Shown: positions 6,378 through 6,868 of the stretch, one piece after another
Layout: each line of letters opens with the position of its first letter
Numbering within the stretch: position 1 is the stretch's first letter
NCBI GenBank assembly: GCA_009778275.1
Contig: WRKC01000054.1
Coordinates: 1-6,868 of the forward strand
Reading direction: 5' to 3'
Source of the DNA: Methanomassiliicoccaceae archaeon
Lineage (GTDB): Archaea > Thermoplasmatota > Thermoplasmata > Methanomassiliicoccales > Methanomethylophilaceae
Length of the DNA stretch: 6,868 bases
Position numbers and translations under genes: made by a program
Notes under the pieces: model-generated
The model's database searches: none
Seen by the model: the letters and a program-made list of their open reading frames with translations, nothing else
Told to the model about the DNA's origin: nothing

Positions 6378-6773
6378 ATGGCCATGATCGATATTGTTTA
6401 CAGGCATTCATCCGAACCGCCGGAGGACGACGATATGAGAAGACAGTCTGTGGATGAGATGTCTGAATATCTCAGAGGTCTGGTCTATGAGATGCAGATG
6501 TCCGACATTTCCTCAAAGTTCACAAGTGTCGAGGGAGAGGGGCCCAATACGGTCCTCATAAACGGCAAGAGCATCCAGGACATCCTCAGTGGGCTGGATA
6601 TCAAACCGCTCGAAACGGAAGACAGCTGCGACCACAGCAGGATCAGCGTTGTGAGCTTCGGGCGCCCGACACTCGATTGGAACAGGAACGTGATCGAGGA
6701 TATACCGGACGTTCTTGTCAAGAACGCCATTTCAAAAGCGTATGCAGACGTGATCAAAGACAGAATCCTTTAA
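6378..6773 (+). CDS. Small protein resembling the DUF2703 family, nearly Cys-free
   Basis: This 131-aa soluble protein has no signal peptide or membrane segment. From memory of the family it resembles DUF2703, thioredoxin-like small proteins of unknown function common in methanogens. The shared pattern is an N-terminal strand (MIDIVYRH), a helix with paired acidic and basic residues (about 16-40), NTVLINGKSIQDIL at 57-70, and a C-terminal YE.IP..LI..A-like motif, here NVIEDIPDVLVKNAISKAYA at 104-123. DUF2703 proteins usually carry Cys pairs near the N-terminus and after the ING motif. Here only Cys84 remains, so a thiol-redox or metal role is unlikely if the assignment is right. It precedes tgtA by 24 nt in the same direction and may be co-transcribed with it. 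The coding call is good because of its length, clean start context and tight fit between neighbours; the family call is tentative. Confidence 0.75.
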   Translation: MAMIDIVYRHSSEPPEDDDMRRQSVDEMSEYLRGLVYEMQMSDISSKFTSVEGEGPNTVLINGKSIQDILSGLDIKPLETEDSCDHSRISVVSFGRPTLDWNRNVIEDIPDVLVKNAISKAYADVIKDRIL

Positions 6774-6775
6774 TT
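6768..6775 (+). promoter_or_regulatory. TATA-like box of tgtA, overlapping the upstream stop codon
   Basis: CTTTAATT lies 23-30 nt before the tgtA ATG and overlaps the TAA stop of the preceding gene. It closely resembles the box at 6349-6356, and both are followed by CGG. tgtA may therefore start its own leaderless transcript. A GGTGA at 6777-6781 could act as a Shine-Dalgarno on a read-through mRNA, but its 16-nt distance to the ATG is long. Confidence 0.45.
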
Positions 6776-6797
6776 CGGTGACCATATCTACCGCTTG

Positions 6798-6868
6798 ATG
6801 TTCGAGATCGTTAAGAGGGACGGACTTGCCAGGATAGGTAAGTTCCAGACAAGGTCGGGAGTGCTGGA
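6798..6868 (+). CDS. tgtA: Archaeosine tRNA-guanine transglycosylase, 5' end only
   Basis: Only 23 complete codons are present before the right edge. The start MFEIVKRDGLARIGKF is characteristic of archaeal TgtA, whose members begin MFEI-x-K-x-DGLAR-x-G and continue into a T-x-x-G segment, seen here as TRSG. TgtA replaces guanine-15 in the D-loop of archaeal tRNAs with preQ0, the first step to archaeosine. The catalytic Asp residues and the C-terminal domains (including PUA) would lie beyond the window. A TTG directly before the ATG is in frame, but the ATG matches the family N-terminus. The preceding gene ends 24 nt upstream. Confidence 0.88.
   Translation, partial: MFEIVKRDGLARIGKFQTRSGVL

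Noticed and set aside
6303..6407. 35-residue N-terminal extension of Pth2
   Set aside because: The extension has no Pth2 similarity, overlaps the start of the divergent gene and is upstream of the likely pth2 TATA box.

Overview
This window looks like a chromosomal segment from an archaeon. The truncated genes at both edges begin like archaeal Pelota (left, minus strand) and archaeosine tRNA-guanine transglycosylase TgtA (right, plus strand). A Pth2-type peptidyl-tRNA hydrolase lies between them. AT-rich TATA-like boxes sit about 22-38 nt upstream of most start codons, with almost no Shine-Dalgarno sequences, which suggests leaderless or nearly leaderless transcripts. My best guess is a Thermoplasmatota lineage, possibly Methanomassiliicoccales. 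That is inference from gene style and moderate GC content, with no database match behind it.

Layout from left to right: the 5' end of pelA (minus); a 140-nt divergent intergenic region with an 18-bp dyad and the carA promoter; the carA-carB operon (plus; ATGA overlap, good Shine-Dalgarno before carB); a 447-aa exported, C-terminally anchored beta-rich surface protein (minus) that converges on carB with only 2 nt between stop codons; pth2 (minus); a compact divergent promoter pair; a 131-aa DUF2703-like protein (plus); and the start of tgtA (plus). No stretch over 300 bases lacks a gene. No rRNA, tRNA, CRISPR, transposon or insertion sequence was seen.

The carA-carB pair encodes both subunits of carbamoyl-phosphate synthase, which feeds pyrimidine and arginine synthesis. 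The striking point is that CarA keeps its fold and all surrounding motifs but has lost two of its three glutaminase catalytic residues. The nucleophile Cys is Gly252 and the catalytic His is Arg335. The His of the usual GxCLGHQ motif is also Ser255. CarB keeps its visible ATP-grasp ligands. The simplest reading is an ammonia-dependent enzyme that retains a dead amidotransferase subunit as a structural partner, in parallel to vertebrate CPS1. Pelota, Pth2 and TgtA all act on translation or tRNA and form the housekeeping surroundings; the surface protein is the only accessory-looking gene.
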